NCBI RefSeq assembly: GCF_002995805.1
Contig: NZ_PVXL01000007.1
Coordinates: 1-64,000, forward strand
DNA from: Neomoorella stamsii
GTDB lineage: Bacteria; Bacillota; DSM-521; Neomoorellales; Neomoorellaceae
Length of the DNA: 64,000 bases
Direction of reading: 5' to 3'
How positions within the stretch are numbered: the stretch's first letter is position 1; every line of letters begins with the position of its first letter. The notes beneath the pieces were generated by a model. It was not told the origin of the DNA, did no database searches, and worked only from the letters and a program-made list of their open reading frames with translations. Below are positions 25,579 to 34,026 of the stretch, one piece after another. Position numbers and translations under genes: made by a program.

Positions 25579-27252
25579 CTATTCCTTCAATATGGCTCCC
25601 TCATCCGCCGAGGTAACGAGGTGAACGTAACGCTTGAGATAGCCCTTATTTATTTTTAATTCAGGCGGTTGCCAGCTAGCACGGCGCCGATTTATTTCTG
25701 TTTCAGGTACCAATAACTCTATTCTGCGCTCAGGAATATCAATTAATATTTGATCTCCTTCTTGCACCAGGCCAATCGGGCCACTGCTGGCTGCTTCCGG
25801 GGATATATGACCTACCACCGGCCCCCTGGTAGCGCCGGAAAAGCGCCCGTCGGTTACCAGAGCAACATCCTCCAAACCCATGCCCACCAGGTAAGAAGTT
25901 GCCGTCAGCATTTCCCGCATACCGGGACCGCCTTTCGGACCTTCGTAGCGTATGACAATTACGTCACCATGATTAATTTTCCCGCTTGCAATGGCCGCCA
26001 CCGCTTCTTCCTCGCTGTTAAAGACCCTGGCTGGCCCCTGGTGACGCAACATTAACGGCTTGACTGCCGTTTGTTTGACCACGGCCCCGTGGGGAGCCAG
26101 ATTACCCTTAAGGATGGCCAGGCTACCCTGGGAACTATAGGCCCTTGCTACCGGACGGATTACTTCCGGGTCTTTATTCTCCGCAGCGGCAGCTATCTCG
26201 CCGATTGTCATGCCGCTTACCGTCGGCCGGGAATTATCTAAAAGATCTCCCAGCTCCTTCATTACCACCGGCACGCCGCCGGCGTCTTCCAGGTCCTTTA
26301 AGGTATGCTGGCCGCTAGGTTTGATTTTGGCCAGGTAAGGGGTGGAACTGCTGATGCTTTCAAAATCATCAGGGCTAATCTTAATCCCCAGTTCATGGGC
26401 AATGGCCGGGATATGCAACAGGCAGTTGGTAGAGCCGCCTACGGCCATGGCCACCCTGATGGCATTAAAGAAAGTTTCCCGTGTTAAAATCGAACTGGGC
26501 TTAAAGCCGCTATTTACCAGTTCGACGATGCGGTAGCCGCTGGCTTTAGCCAGGCGCCGCTTCTTCCCTTCGACAGCGTGGGCAGTAGCACAACCTGGCA
26601 GGGTCATCCCCAGGGCCTCGGCCACAATGGACATACTATTGGCCGTACCCATCATGGCGCAAGAACCAGCCGTGGGCGAGAGGCAGTTTTCCATCTCTTC
26701 AAATTCCTTTTCGCTCAACAATCCACGCTGTACCATACCGGCGGCTTCTTTTAATTCATAGGTAGCATATTCCCGGTCACGGTACCGTCCCGGTAGCATG
26801 GGACCACCGGTAACCACAATGGCCGGCAGGTCCAGCCGGGCTGCAGCCATGAGCAGGGCCGGGACAATCTTATCGCACCCCCCCACCAGGACCAGCCCGT
26901 CGTAGCGCTGGGCCTCAACCATTACTTCAATGGAATCCACAATTACTTCCCGGCTGGGCAGTACATAACACATGCCCTGGTTTGCCTGGGAAAAGCCGTC
27001 GCAAATGGCAATGGTACCAAACTCAAAGGGAATACCCCCAGCAGCATAGACCCCGTCGCGGATATGTTTAACTAACTCGTTTAAGTGGAAATGGCCGGGG
27101 TGCATTTCATTATAGGTATTGACGATACCGATGAAAGGCTTGTGCATTTCCCCGGGCAAAATACCTATGTTCTTTAAATGGGCCCGCGGCCCACCGCGGT
27201 CCATACCCTCAACTACTTCATAGCTGCGGTAGCGATGATCTTTAGTAAGCAT
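25579..27252 (-). CDS. ilvD: IlvD/Edd-family Fe-S dehydratase (dihydroxy-acid or sugar-acid dehydratase)
   Basis: 557 residues, the usual length of IlvD. Cluster cysteines are in VGGCDKIVPA and SPTAGSCAMMG, with a third region CDGFSQANQGMCY; the C-terminal DGRFSGATRGPVVGHISPEA is the family hallmark. IlvD dehydrates 2,3-dihydroxy acids in branched-chain amino-acid synthesis, and close relatives dehydrate aldonates to 2-keto-3-deoxy acids. There are no other ilv genes here; its neighbour is a DapA-type lyase, so a sugar-acid role is the better inference. GGAGG precedes the ATG. Confidence 0.88.
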   Translation of the reverse strand: MLTKDHRYRSYEVVEGMDRGGPRAHLKNIGILPGEMHKPFIGIVNTYNEMHPGHFHLNELVKHIRDGVYAAGGIPFEFGTIAICDGFSQANQGMCYVLPSREVIVDSIEVMVEAQRYDGLVLVGGCDKIVPALLMAAARLDLPAIVVTGGPMLPGRYRDREYATYELKEAAGMVQRGLLSEKEFEEMENCLSPTAGSCAMMGTANSMSIVAEALGMTLPGCATAHAVEGKKRRLAKASGYRIVELVNSGFKPSSILTRETFFNAIRVAMAVGGSTNCLLHIPAIAHELGIKISPDDFESISSSTPYLAKIKPSGQHTLKDLEDAGGVPVVMKELGDLLDNSRPTVSGMTIGEIAAAAENKDPEVIRPVARAYSSQGSLAILKGNLAPHGAVVKQTAVKPLMLRHQGPARVFNSEEEAVAAIASGKINHGDVIVIRYEGPKGGPGMREMLTATSYLVGMGLEDVALVTDGRFSGATRGPVVGHISPEAASSGPIGLVQEGDQILIDIPERRIELLVPETEINRRRASWQPPELKINKGYLKRYVHLVTSADEGAILKE

Positions 27253-27280
27253 ATATGGTTCCTCCGTAAATGGGATGTGC

Positions 27281-27303
27281 GAGGTGAGAAGTTAGAGGTG
27301 GGA
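27281..27303. repeat. Purine-rich repeat, single arm
   Basis: The 23-bp stretch (GAGGTGAGAAGTT, then AGAGGTGGGA) resembles, in opposite orientation, the right arm of the inverted repeat at 37.6-37.7 kb. It lies in the 130-bp spacer between the dehydratase and lyase genes. Confidence 0.35.
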
Positions 27304-27382
27304 TCGTAATGAGCCGCATGAATTACTCCACAGCTTGCCGTTAATGACTGTCTGCAATATCACGGCTGCTATACTAGCCGCG

Positions 27383-28279
27383 TTAAAAGGGTAATCCCAA
27401 GTCTTCCAGCTGTTCTCTCAGCTTTCTGCTCTCTTCCGATGTCAGGGGCCGGAGGGGACTATGGGGCACACCGGCATCTATTCCCCGGAACTCCAGGGCT
27501 TTTTTATAAGGAGCAACGTGGGTATAGCTCCTGAAGATGGCCCGCAGTTTGATGACCAAGTCCTGGGCCCGTAAAGCCCTTTCCCGGTCGCCGGCCTTAA
27601 GGCTTTCGTAAATCTCTACCACCGGTTCGGGAAAGACCGTCGCCGTTGCTGCAACCGCCCCGCTACAACCCATTAAAAGGCTAGCATAGATTTGCGCATC
27701 ATTACCCATTAGGATGCAAAAATCCTCCGTTACAGCCTGCCGGAAGTTAATGAAGTTCATGAAGTCCATGCTGCTGTCTTTGATACCAACAATATTGGGA
27801 AACTCAGATTGCAATTGGGCAACAACCTTTGGGGAAACGGCATTCTTAACATTGCCGGGGATATTGTAAATATATAAAGGGAAATCGGGTACCTGTCTGG
27901 CAACGGCACGGTAGTAATTCAGCATCGTAATTTCATCGATACTGTAATAGTAGGGCGGAATGAGCGCTGCCCCGTCGGCTCCAATATCACGAGCGTGGGT
28001 CGTAAGCTCGATGGCTTCAGTTAAATTAATGGACCCGGTATGGATAACCACCGGTACCCGCCCTGCTGCTTCTTTGACGGTAATTTCGGCAACTTGCTTG
28101 CGCTCCACCGTTGTTAGGAGGACGCCTTCGCCGGTGGAACCACAGGGAAAGAGGCCGTGCACCCCCTTTTCAATTAGGAAATGGGTAAGTCTGGCCACCA
28201 CTTCTAAATTTAGTTGTCCTTCTTCTGTAACTGGCGTAACTGTTGCTGCAATAATGCCTTCCAACTTTCTGTAGTTCAA
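27383..28279 (-). CDS. DapA/NanA-family class I aldolase-lyase
   Basis: 298 residues of the dihydrodipicolinate synthase/N-acetylneuraminate lyase family. Seen: the loop GSTGEGVLLT, Tyr in LYIYNIPG, and the Schiff-base Lys in IVGIKDSSMD (about residue 163). DapA, 2-keto-3-deoxygluconate aldolase and 5-keto-4-deoxyglucarate dehydratase share this scaffold. The clustered IlvD-type dehydratase, TctABC transporter and IclR regulator favour cleavage of a 2-keto-3-deoxy acid to pyruvate plus an aldehyde over lysine synthesis. It has its own probable operator just upstream. Confidence 0.88.
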   Translation of the reverse strand: MNYRKLEGIIAATVTPVTEEGQLNLEVVARLTHFLIEKGVHGLFPCGSTGEGVLLTTVERKQVAEITVKEAAGRVPVVIHTGSINLTEAIELTTHARDIGADGAALIPPYYYSIDEITMLNYYRAVARQVPDFPLYIYNIPGNVKNAVSPKVVAQLQSEFPNIVGIKDSSMDFMNFINFRQAVTEDFCILMGNDAQIYASLLMGCSGAVAATATVFPEPVVEIYESLKAGDRERALRAQDLVIKLRAIFRSYTHVAPYKKALEFRGIDAGVPHSPLRPLTSEESRKLREQLEDLGLPF

Positions 28280-28302
28280 ATTTAAAACCCCCTAAATTTT
28301 AT

Positions 28303-28325
28303 ATATGGAACCTTGTTCCCGATAT
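28303..28325 (-). promoter_or_regulatory. Probable IclR operator upstream of the DapA-type lyase
   Basis: Palindrome GGAAC-CTT-GTTCC (28307-28319) within ATATGG...CGATAT. The same core recurs upstream of the second larA (33.93 kb) and, weaker, upstream of iclR (36.25 kb). A TATAAAAT box follows on the minus strand. Confidence 0.6.
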
Positions 28326-28373
28326 TAGTAAATAAACCTGCCCCTAGAAACCTAAAAAATTAAAGATAATGCT

Positions 28374-29888
28374 CTATCTCTGCTGGGGAGCAGCTACATT
28401 AGTATTCTTAACACCTCTCTTAACCAGCCTGACCAGCAATGGTATTATTAAAACAGCTCCGGCCAGAATGAAAAGGGCTCTTGATAAAGGCTGGGTAATA
28501 AAGATCCTAAAGTCACCTTGGGAAAGCATCAGAGACTGGCGTAAGGAATTTTCCATCATAGGGCCAATCACCAGAGCCAGGACCAGGGGAGCCACGGAAA
28601 AACGTAATTTGCGTAAGATATAACCGGCAATACCCGCTATCAGCATAATCCAAAGATCAGTAACTGAATTATTAATAGCAAAGGCGCCCACTATACATAA
28701 CAGCAAAATTATGGGCATTAACAGGTTCTTGGGTGTACGCAAAACATTGACAAACAAGCCTACCAGGGGCAAATTTAAGGCCAGAAGCATGATATTGCCA
28801 ATATACATACTGGCAATGACCCCCCAGAAAACTTCCGGATGTTCCTGGATTAAAAGAGGGCCTGGTGTAACGCCATGGATCATCATGGCTGACAACAGTA
28901 AGGCTGTCGGCGGCGCAAAGGGTATGCCCAACGATAAAAGGGGGACAAAAGCTCCTACAGCCGCTGAGTTGTTGGCTGCTTCCGGCCCGGCCACGCCCTC
29001 CGGGGCACCGTGGCCAAATTCCTTTTGGTACTTACTTATCTTGCGCTCTAAAGTATAAGAGAGAAAAGTAGAGATAACTGCTGCCGGACCGGGAATCAAA
29101 CCTATTAGAAAGCCTAAAAACGAGCCCCTGATAATTGGACCGACCGAACGCCTGGCTTCAGTCCGGTTGGGTAAGAGTTCCCTGAACCTAACCCGGATAA
29201 TATCTTTTTTCTCAGCCAGCTTTTCTTCAGCAACCTGCAGTACCTCGGCAATCCCAAATAAACCCATGGCGATAGGGACAAAATCTATTCCTTGCTGGAG
29301 TTCTACTGAACCAAAGGTAAAGCGCGGCTGGCCGGTAATCATATCTAGCCCTACCGTCCCCAAAAGCAAGCCTACACCCACCATAATAAAAGATTTCAGG
29401 AGACCCTGGCCGCTGAGTTGGGATAACACCAGTAAACCGAAGACAGCAATGGCAAAATACTCCGGCGGCCCAAACTTGAGGGCTGCTTCGGCCAGTTTAG
29501 GAGCCAATAAGGTTAAAATTACTAGCCCGATAGTCCCAGCTATAAAGGAACCGATGGCTGCCAGGGAGAGGGCAGCTCCACCCCGGCCTTTGCGGGCCAT
29601 TTTATTGCCTTCGATAGCTGTAACAACGGAGCTGGCCTCACCGGGGATGTTGACCAGTATAGAAGTTGTGGAGCCCCCATACATAGAACCGTAATAAATA
29701 CCGGCAAACATAATGAGCGCCGTTGCTGGCGGCAGGCCATAGGTAGCCCCTAATAGCAAGGCCATGGAGCCTATCGGTCCAATTCCCGGTAACACACCGA
29801 CTAAAGTACCCAAAAATACTCCTATGAAGGCGAAGAGAAGATTCATGGGTGTCAGCGCCACCGCAAAACCTTGTAACAATCCTGCCAT
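28374..29888 (-). CDS. tctA: Tripartite tricarboxylate transporter large membrane subunit TctA
   Basis: About 504 residues with roughly 12 membrane segments, the TctA signature GTLVGVLPGIGPIGS near the N-terminus and its repeat-like GLIPGPAAVISTFLSY in the second half. ATG 29888 is chosen because AGGAGG sits 6 bases upstream; the longer frame would overlap tctB. With TctB and the binding protein TctC it takes up an organic acid using the membrane ion gradient. The substrate of this system is probably the hydroxy or sugar acid handled by the neighbouring enzymes. Confidence 0.94.
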   Translation of the reverse strand: MAGLLQGFAVALTPMNLLFAFIGVFLGTLVGVLPGIGPIGSMALLLGATYGLPPATALIMFAGIYYGSMYGGSTTSILVNIPGEASSVVTAIEGNKMARKGRGGAALSLAAIGSFIAGTIGLVILTLLAPKLAEAALKFGPPEYFAIAVFGLLVLSQLSGQGLLKSFIMVGVGLLLGTVGLDMITGQPRFTFGSVELQQGIDFVPIAMGLFGIAEVLQVAEEKLAEKKDIIRVRFRELLPNRTEARRSVGPIIRGSFLGFLIGLIPGPAAVISTFLSYTLERKISKYQKEFGHGAPEGVAGPEAANNSAAVGAFVPLLSLGIPFAPPTALLLSAMMIHGVTPGPLLIQEHPEVFWGVIASMYIGNIMLLALNLPLVGLFVNVLRTPKNLLMPIILLLCIVGAFAINNSVTDLWIMLIAGIAGYILRKLRFSVAPLVLALVIGPMMENSLRQSLMLSQGDFRIFITQPLSRALFILAGAVLIIPLLVRLVKRGVKNTNVAAPQQR

Positions 29889-29899
29889 TGTTCTTCCTC

Positions 29900-30382
29900 C
29901 TAGCCCAGGATACCCTTGGGGAAATAAATACTCAACCAACTGGAAAAAATTATATTAGCCAACACTGTTGTTACTAAGGCTACCAGGAGGGAGATTAGCC
30001 AGCTCCGGTATTCCATTACCCTTAAGGCAATAAATAAAAGGATAATGGTTGATAAGATAAATCCCAGATTAACCAGAATAATGGGGTAAATAAGTAAGGC
30101 AACAATAATTATCAAGGGTTTTTTAAACCCTGTACTCTCCCCTTCTCCTTCTTCATCCCATAAGTCAACTTCCTGGCCAACACTTTTAGCCGGTAATAAT
30201 AATTCTTTACCAATAAGCATAATACACAAGACTAATAAAGCTATCCCCATTAACACCGGGACAAAACCCATATCGGGTGCCCCTGCTGAACCAAAGGGTA
30301 ATTGAAAAGCCTCATACAGATATATCAAGGTAATTATTCCTATACCCAGTGCCCCCATAACATTCCGGGAAATCCTGGCCAT
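29900..30382 (-). CDS. tctB: Tripartite tricarboxylate transporter small membrane subunit TctB
   Basis: 160 residues with four membrane segments and a charged loop (about 65-90, rich in Asp/Glu), as is usual in TctB. It lies 11 bp before tctA and 3 bp after the dehydrogenase gene. Sequence conservation is low in this family, so the call leans on topology, size and position. Confidence 0.9.
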   Translation of the reverse strand: MARISRNVMGALGIGIITLIYLYEAFQLPFGSAGAPDMGFVPVLMGIALLVLCIMLIGKELLLPAKSVGQEVDLWDEEGEGESTGFKKPLIIIVALLIYPIILVNLGFILSTIILLFIALRVMEYRSWLISLLVALVTTVLANIIFSSWLSIYFPKGILG

Positions 30383-30385
30383 ACC

Positions 30386-31366
30386 TTAATCCCCCTTCCT
30401 TAGAACTTTGGGATTGAGAATGGCGATAGGGGGGATGCCGTTTAAAACATTAACTACATTCTGAGCTGCTATGGTCCCCATCTTATTAATCGCCTCCACC
30501 GTATGGGCACCACTGTGGGGAGACACTACTACATTGGGAAGTTCAAATAAGGGTGAAGAAGTATCAGGAGGTTCTATGTTAAAAACATCCAGACCGGCGC
30601 CGCCTAACCTTCCTTCTTTAAGGGCCGTATACAGGGCGGCTTCATCGACAATGTCCCCCCGCGAAGTATTCACCAGGATAGCTCCCGATTTGGTAAGGGC
30701 TAATTCCTTAGCCCCAATTAATCCCCGAGTTTCCGGAGTAGCTGGCAGGTGGAGGGAGATAAAATCCGCCTGGCTTAAAAGTTCCTCCAGCGAAACCAAC
30801 TCGATCCTTTCTCTCGTAATGAAATCCCTATCGGGGTAAGAATCAAAGGCTAGAATCCGCATCTGAAAACCTTTGGCCCGCAGGGCCACTGCTTTACCGA
30901 TTTTTCCTAAGCCAATGATGCCTATGGTTTTATTCCATAATTCAATCCCCACAACCGTTTGCCAGACACCAGTGCGAACCTGTTTATCAGCTAAAGTTAA
31001 TTTTCTAGCCACTGCCAGCAGCAAACAAAAGGCCATGTCGGCGACGCTATTACTATTGGCTCCGGGGGCATTACATACGGCAATTTTACGTTCCGTTGCC
31101 GCTGCCACATCAATTTTATCCACCCCAACGCCGAACTTGGAAATTACCTTTAGCTGTTGGGCGGCGGCAATAACCCTGGCCGTTATTTCATCTTCACCGC
31201 AAATAATTCCGTCTACGTCAGCTACTAAAGATAATATTTCCGCTTCTTTAAGCTTCTGCCCAGGCCAGGGATTTGGTGCGATACGGCAGTTGCCGTTTTC
31301 TAATATCCGGAAAGGCTCTTGGGAATAGCGTCCAAATACACGGGCGGTAATTAAGACATTAAACAT
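30386..31366 (-). CDS. D-isomer-specific 2-hydroxyacid dehydrogenase (SerA-like)
   Basis: 326 residues with substrate domain (1-100 and 290-326) and NAD domain between. The Rossmann loop is IGIIGLGKIGKAVA, the catalytic Arg lies in LVNTSRGDIVDE, Glu in LDVFNIEPPD and His in VVSPHSGAHT. It lacks the ACT domain of long SerA proteins. It interconverts a D-2-hydroxy acid and a 2-oxo acid with NAD(P)H. Set inside a Tct transporter operon beside a LarA homologue, it probably acts on the imported hydroxy acid after racemisation, not in serine synthesis. Confidence 0.9.
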   Translation of the reverse strand: MFNVLITARVFGRYSQEPFRILENGNCRIAPNPWPGQKLKEAEILSLVADVDGIICGEDEITARVIAAAQQLKVISKFGVGVDKIDVAAATERKIAVCNAPGANSNSVADMAFCLLLAVARKLTLADKQVRTGVWQTVVGIELWNKTIGIIGLGKIGKAVALRAKGFQMRILAFDSYPDRDFITRERIELVSLEELLSQADFISLHLPATPETRGLIGAKELALTKSGAILVNTSRGDIVDEAALYTALKEGRLGGAGLDVFNIEPPDTSSPLFELPNVVVSPHSGAHTVEAINKMGTIAAQNVVNVLNGIPPIAILNPKVLRKGD

Positions 31367-31402
31367 AACCTCTTACCCCTTGCTTATATTTTTTGGCAAG
31401 AA

Positions 31403-31431
31403 GGGAAGGCGGAAATATTCTCCGCCTTCCC
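31403..31431 (-). terminator. Stem-loop between tctC and the dehydrogenase gene
   Basis: GGGAAGGCGGA (31403-31413) pairs with TCCGCCTTCCC (31421-31431), 7 bp after the tctC stop. It has no strong T-run, so it may protect the tctC message or partly terminate, giving more binding protein than membrane subunits. Confidence 0.55.
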
Positions 31432-31437
31432 AAAGCC

Positions 31438-32475
31438 TTATTTTGCTTCAGTCTTGGGCATTGACTCAATTAGCTTCTTCATAATCGGAGCCTGCTTATT
31501 GAAATAATCAACAACTTCTTTGCCCGTCATGGGTTCCAACATTAAATTGATATCGGCCATGGCTTTTTTAAATTCCGGATCAGCTGCTGCTTTTTGTAAA
31601 GCCCCAGTCAATACCTTTTTGGCTTCTTCGGGAACACCTTTAGGAACAAAAATGAACTTTTTTACCCCCATATCAATCTCAAAGCCTTTTTCCTTCATTG
31701 TTGGCACATCAGGTAAATCAGGAAATCTTTGCGTCGAGGAAATCGCCAGTGGCCGCAATTTACCTGCTTTGATATGGGGTAAAGCTTCACCCGGATGGGA
31801 AACAGCAGCTTCTACATGTCCACCTAAGATGGCCGCCAATGCTGGTGCACCACCTTTAAATGGTACTGGTTGAGACTTAACACCAGCTAATTGGAATAAA
31901 TAAGCTGCTGAAAGTTGTGGAATACCGCCCATACCCGAGTTGCTGTAACGTATAACTAAATTTTTTTCTTTTGCTGCCTTAATTAAATCTTCTAAGGTTT
32001 TGTAAGGCGAGTTGGCGTTTACTGTAAGGAGAATGGGTTCATTAGTAAGGCCAATTAAGAAATCAAAATCGTCTTGTTTATAGCCTAAATTGTTTTGGAT
32101 GAAGGGTTGCGTTACGAATAACCCGCTTGCTCCCTGGGCAATGGTGTAACCATCCGGCTTGGTTTTGGCTAACTCCGTAGTAGCTACCATCCCGTTGGCA
32201 CCATCTCGATTAATAACCACAATTGGTTTAGGTAAATTTTTACTTGCTGCCTGGGCGATGGCCCGGCTTAACAGGTCGCTTGAACCTCCAGGCGGCCAGG
32301 GACAAATTAAAGTAATTTCCTTCTCGGGATATTTTACGGTAGCAGCTTTATTGGCATCTTCTTTAACTTGATTAGCTTGATTGGGTTGCTGTTTTTGCCC
32401 GCATGCGGTAATCATCAAGGTTGTTATTACCAGGAGACTAAAAAGCAGGATTAATTTTTTAGGTAAGCGTAACAT
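31438..32475 (-). CDS. tctC: Tripartite tricarboxylate transporter binding protein TctC (Bug family lipoprotein)
   Basis: 345 residues. Signal peptide with lipobox MITACGQ (about residues 19-25), then the Bug fold with ITLICPWPPGGSSDLLSRAIAQ and INRDGANGMVATTELAKTKPDGYT, motifs that bind the carboxylate. It captures an organic acid outside the cell and delivers it to TctAB. AAGGAGG precedes the ATG; a weak promoter (TTTGAT, 18 bp, TATAAA) lies at 32499-32528. Confidence 0.93.
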   Translation of the reverse strand: MLRLPKKLILLFSLLVITTLMITACGQKQQPNQANQVKEDANKAATVKYPEKEITLICPWPPGGSSDLLSRAIAQAASKNLPKPIVVINRDGANGMVATTELAKTKPDGYTIAQGASGLFVTQPFIQNNLGYKQDDFDFLIGLTNEPILLTVNANSPYKTLEDLIKAAKEKNLVIRYSNSGMGGIPQLSAAYLFQLAGVKSQPVPFKGGAPALAAILGGHVEAAVSHPGEALPHIKAGKLRPLAISSTQRFPDLPDVPTMKEKGFEIDMGVKKFIFVPKGVPEEAKKVLTGALQKAAADPEFKKAMADINLMLEPMTGKEVVDYFNKQAPIMKKLIESMPKTEAK

Positions 32476-32619
32476 TTCCGTACCTCCTTGAGTTTTATTT
32501 TATAGCTCTAAATTTTGGCAGCATCAAAGTTTCCTTGTGACCTCCCTTCTTTTTTATTAAAAATAATTATTTGTTATTAATCACCACCTTATCGTAAATG
32601 TAATAGCTTGATTTAAATT

Positions 32620-33891
32620 TTATAAAACGGGTAAGATTTCACTGCCATGATGTAAAACCGCTAATCTGGCTTTTTGCCCAGCTAACCCTAAAGCCATAGT
32701 CCAGGCCTCTTGCGGAGTAGCGGCGGCCTCAAACCCAAGGACTCTAGCCTCTGCCGGCGCAATACCTCTGCTTACAAGAATAACTTTAACTCTGTTAACA
32801 ATGTTCCCAACTCGGGCTAAGTAGGAGGCAACATTTAGATTCGTTATTTCTTGCCTGGCGATTAAATTCTCAACCTCCGGCAGGGGACGAAAACCATATT
32901 TTAAGATTAACTGACCATGGCTTTTAGATATACCTTCGGGGCATTCAGCCAGTAAAATAATCACCCCGCCCGAGTTTACAACTATATCAGCAGCTTGCAG
33001 GGCCTTGGTGGCTTGCCAGAGTTCTAATTCCGCTGGGAAAGCTTCGGTGATGACGATATCAGCCTTTGCTTTGATACTAACGCCATAGATCTTTTGGGCC
33101 AATGCGCAACCTTGCCGGTGGGCTTTAATTGGATCACCGGCAAATACCCCCACTAAACGGCCAGTCTTATCCTGGACGACGTTAATGATAAACTTTAAAC
33201 CGGCCCGGATGGCTACTTCTTCTATCTCCCGGCGGATAGGGTTATCAGGGTGGCCTAAAATTTCCGCCGCTGAATAATAGGCACTGAGCCAGTGGGTCTG
33301 CCCGGTGGTAATTGGCCCGCAAACTCCCGGTTGAATAATTTTGCCGCCACCGCTGTACCCAGCAACCCGGTGGGGGACGATATGACCTATGCCGATAATA
33401 AAATCAGCTTCCGTTAAATGCCTGTTGATCCAAATATCAATACCCGAAGCGGTTTTGCCTATATTGATTAAAGCATCCTGCTTTTGCCAATCATGATTAT
33501 AAACTGAGTAGTATTGATATATTTCAATGCCAAGCTTTAGCTTTAACTCCTCCGCCTCCATGTGCCGGTGGGTACCTAGTCCTACCAGAAATTTTATATT
33601 GGCATCACTGATCCCAGCCGCCTTTAGCTCTGCTAATAGATAAGGTAAAATGCGATTTACCGGTGTAGTCCTGGTATTATCATCAACAATAATCAACACC
33701 TTCTGGTCAGGTGAGAGCATTTCTACCAGAGCCGGTGTCCCGATGGGATTATCGAGGCCGGCTTTAATAATTTCTTCTTCCATAGCTAGAGATAAATTTT
33801 CGGTATTAACTGGATGATACTCATCAGCGACAATATTGGCCTCAATATCTAAATGGCTAAAGAAAGGATTACTAAAGGTGATCCTGGTCAT
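32620..33891 (-). CDS. larA: LarA-family nickel-dependent lactate racemase/hydroxyacid epimerase
   Basis: 423 residues. All four key positions of LarA are present: His108 in GLGTHRHME, His174 in VPHRVAG, cofactor-binding Lys184 in GYSGGGK and Ni-ligand His200 in TGQTHW. It should racemise or epimerise a 2-hydroxy acid using the nickel pincer cofactor made by LarB, LarE and LarC, none of which is in the window. The nearby D-2-hydroxyacid dehydrogenase, IlvD-type dehydratase and DapA-type lyase suggest it sets the C2 stereochemistry of an imported sugar or hydroxy acid. A probable IclR operator lies 38 bp upstream. Confidence 0.9.
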   Translation of the reverse strand: MTRITFSNPFFSHLDIEANIVADEYHPVNTENLSLAMEEEIIKAGLDNPIGTPALVEMLSPDQKVLIIVDDNTRTTPVNRILPYLLAELKAAGISDANIKFLVGLGTHRHMEAEELKLKLGIEIYQYYSVYNHDWQKQDALINIGKTASGIDIWINRHLTEADFIIGIGHIVPHRVAGYSGGGKIIQPGVCGPITTGQTHWLSAYYSAAEILGHPDNPIRREIEEVAIRAGLKFIINVVQDKTGRLVGVFAGDPIKAHRQGCALAQKIYGVSIKAKADIVITEAFPAELELWQATKALQAADIVVNSGGVIILLAECPEGISKSHGQLILKYGFRPLPEVENLIARQEITNLNVASYLARVGNIVNRVKVILVSRGIAPAEARVLGFEAAATPQEAWTMALGLAGQKARLAVLHHGSEILPVL

Positions 33892-33922
33892 TTAAAGCAA
33901 GCCTCTTTCCTTAGTTTGTACC

Positions 33923-33947
33923 ATATATGGAACATTGTTTCTTATAT
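33923..33947 (-). promoter_or_regulatory. Probable IclR operator upstream of the second larA
   Basis: GGAAC-ATT-GTTTC (33929-33941) inside ATATATGG...TTATAT, matching the site at 28.31 kb in core, flanks and spacing. It overlaps an AT-rich promoter region about 30-55 bp before the larA start. Confidence 0.6.
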
Positions 33948-34026
33948 AGCATTATTCGACATTGGCAGGCTAACTCCTGCCTGGTGTTAATAAAAAATGA
34001 TATTACTTATTTTGCCATAACAGTGA

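Noticed and set aside
25579-27252. Branched-chain amino-acid operon
   Set aside because: No other ilv or leu genes nearby; context is a sugar-acid island, though the family call stays IlvD-like.
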